Below are positions 5,488 to 6,253 of a stretch of DNA of 6,253 nt, piece after piece. Location of the stretch: the NCBI GenBank assembly GCA_947176045.1, contig CAMWPF010000091.1, positions 1 through 6,253 of the forward strand, in the 5' to 3' direction. The notes below the pieces were generated by a model. The model searched no databases. It saw only the letters and a list, made by a program, of their open reading frames with translations, and was not told the DNA's origin. How positions within the stretch are numbered: position 1 is the stretch's first letter; each line of letters starts with the position of its first letter. The DNA comes from an uncultured Treponema sp. (GTDB lineage Bacteria > Spirochaetota > Spirochaetia > Treponematales > Treponemataceae). The translations under genes were made by a program, and so were the position numbers.

Positions 5488-6253
5488 TTAATGGATTCCT
5501 TGCTGCCAGTTCGCAGCGTCAAAGATGTTCTTTTCGATGGTGTACCAATCTGAGTCGGGAACTTTGAACGTGTTCAGCCCGTTGCCTTTCGGCTGCCAAT
5601 TGTGCGTCAGCACGACGCCGGACGCCTTCTTTTCTTTCGGCGGAACCGTGCGAATTTCCTTTCCCGTGAACGGATTCACCGGACGTTCCACGATTCCTTC
5701 AAGCGCGATTGCCGGAACGTCGGCGTTCGTCATAAAGTCATAGCTTACTGCCAGCTTCCCGCGCGCATTGAAGTCCTTTACGAACAGCAGCGGATGGTTG
5801 TGGTCGGGATTGTAGCTCATCGGCCAGTCATCGGGAAAGTCAAGCTCCCTGCCTTCCTTTGAGCCGATGCCGTGGTCGCTCACCATGATGATGCGCGTGT
5901 TGTCGTAGCAGCCGTTCGCCTTGAGGTAGTCGAGCCATTCGCCGAGCCGCTTGAACATGGCGATGTTTCCGCTGACGCTGCTGTAGCCGCCGAGCGGCTC
6001 CGGCCCCGTGTCCGTAACGGTGGTTGCCGGCTCATAGTCCGGCGCCTGAAGTTCCTGCCCGGAATGGGTCGTGTCGTTGACAATTGAAAAGAACGCGTCG
6101 TTCTCCGCAGAGAAGTCCGTAAGGCGCGGCAAAAAGTCGAGCGCGGAATAGTAGTCGATGAATTCCATGATGTCGCTTGTCTGGTCGTCGGACGACCACC
6201 AGACGCCGTCGTCGTACACGCTGTCGCGCATGAACAGCGGCACCATCTTGAAC
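5488..6253 (-). CDS. Sulfatase/alkaline-phosphatase-superfamily protein, C-terminal part (starts beyond right edge)
   Basis: The frame is open to the window edge (Phe-Lys codons precede the Met at 6246), so the visible 255 codons are only the C-terminal part. Numbering from that Met, the marks are FFSIVNDTTHSG (52-63, the mid-domain THxP-like stretch), LGEWLDYLKANGCYDNTRIIMVSDHG (101-126) with the metal-binding Asp124-His125 of the superfamily, and NPDHNHPLLFVKDF (146-159) with further His residues. The nucleophile Thr/Ser and the first metal ligands would be upstream and are not visible. Members act as sulfatases, phosphoethanolamine or phosphoglycerol transferases (EptA, LtaS, MdoB) and are often membrane-anchored with the catalytic domain outside. 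Next to a CDP-glycerol transferase-like gene, a role in adding or removing phosphate-linked groups on a surface glycan is plausible but not shown. It ends with TAA that directly abuts the next ATG. Confidence 0.85.
   Translation of the reverse strand, partial: FKMVPLFMRDSVYDDGVWWSSDDQTSDIMEFIDYYSALDFLPRLTDFSAENDAFFSIVNDTTHSGQELQAPDYEPATTVTDTGPEPLGGYSSVSGNIAMFKRLGEWLDYLKANGCYDNTRIIMVSDHGIGSKEGRELDFPDDWPMSYNPDHNHPLLFVKDFNARGKLAVSYDFMTNADVPAIALEGIVERPVNPFTGKEIRTVPPKEKKASGVVLTHNWQPKGNGLNTFKVPDSDWYTIEKNIFDAANWQQGIH
5496..5501 (-). promoter_or_regulatory. Ribosome binding site of the TagF-like gene
   Basis: Reads AAGGAA on the minus strand, 8 nt before the ATG at 5487, inside the last codons of the sulfatase-like gene. 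It supports this start immediately after the upstream TAA. Confidence 0.7.

Overview
This window is one tightly packed gene cluster, read entirely from the minus strand (right to left). It appears to make and decorate a cell-surface glycan. The visible genes suggest a diderm bacterium: the last one encodes a secreted protein with a signal peptide, a POTRA-like domain and the beginning of what looks like an Omp85-type outer-membrane barrel. A Treponema-like spirochaete would fit the mix of WbaP-type, TagF-like and Omp85-like genes with high-GC coding DNA. That placement is an inference with low confidence, because no marker gene is present.

Layout in transcription order: (1) 6253-5488, the C-terminal part of an alkaline-phosphatase/sulfatase-superfamily protein, cut by the window edge. 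(2) 5487-4228, a membrane-anchored, divergent CDP-glycerol glycerophosphotransferase (TagB/TagF-like). (3) 4231-3164, a GT-B glycosyltransferase of the GT4 type. (4) 3167-2046, a second GT4 glycosyltransferase resembling WbaZ-type mannosyltransferases. (5) A 69-bp AT-rich spacer at 1977-2045 with two perfect inverted repeats and a good sigma70-like promoter candidate. (6) 1976-501, a full-length WbaP-type polyprenyl-phosphate hexose-1-phosphate transferase. (7) 501-1, the N-terminal 167 residues of the outer-membrane protein, which runs off the left edge.

The genes are joined by translational coupling. Three junctions are ATGA overlaps (4231/4228, 3167/3164, 501/501 region) and one is a direct TAAATG abutment (5490/5485). 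The only real gap is the spacer before the WbaP-like gene. That gene also lacks a normally spaced Shine-Dalgarno, and the promoter candidate would start transcription almost at its ATG.

Working model: the WbaP-like enzyme starts a repeat unit by loading a sugar-1-phosphate onto undecaprenyl phosphate at the inner membrane. The two GT4 enzymes extend it in the cytoplasm. The TagF-like enzyme and the sulfatase-superfamily protein may add or process phosphate-linked substituents such as phosphoglycerol. The Omp85-like protein acts at the outer membrane. No flippase, polymerase, ligase or nucleotide-sugar synthesis gene lies in this window. I saw no tRNA, rRNA, CRISPR array, insertion sequence or convincing intrinsic terminator.
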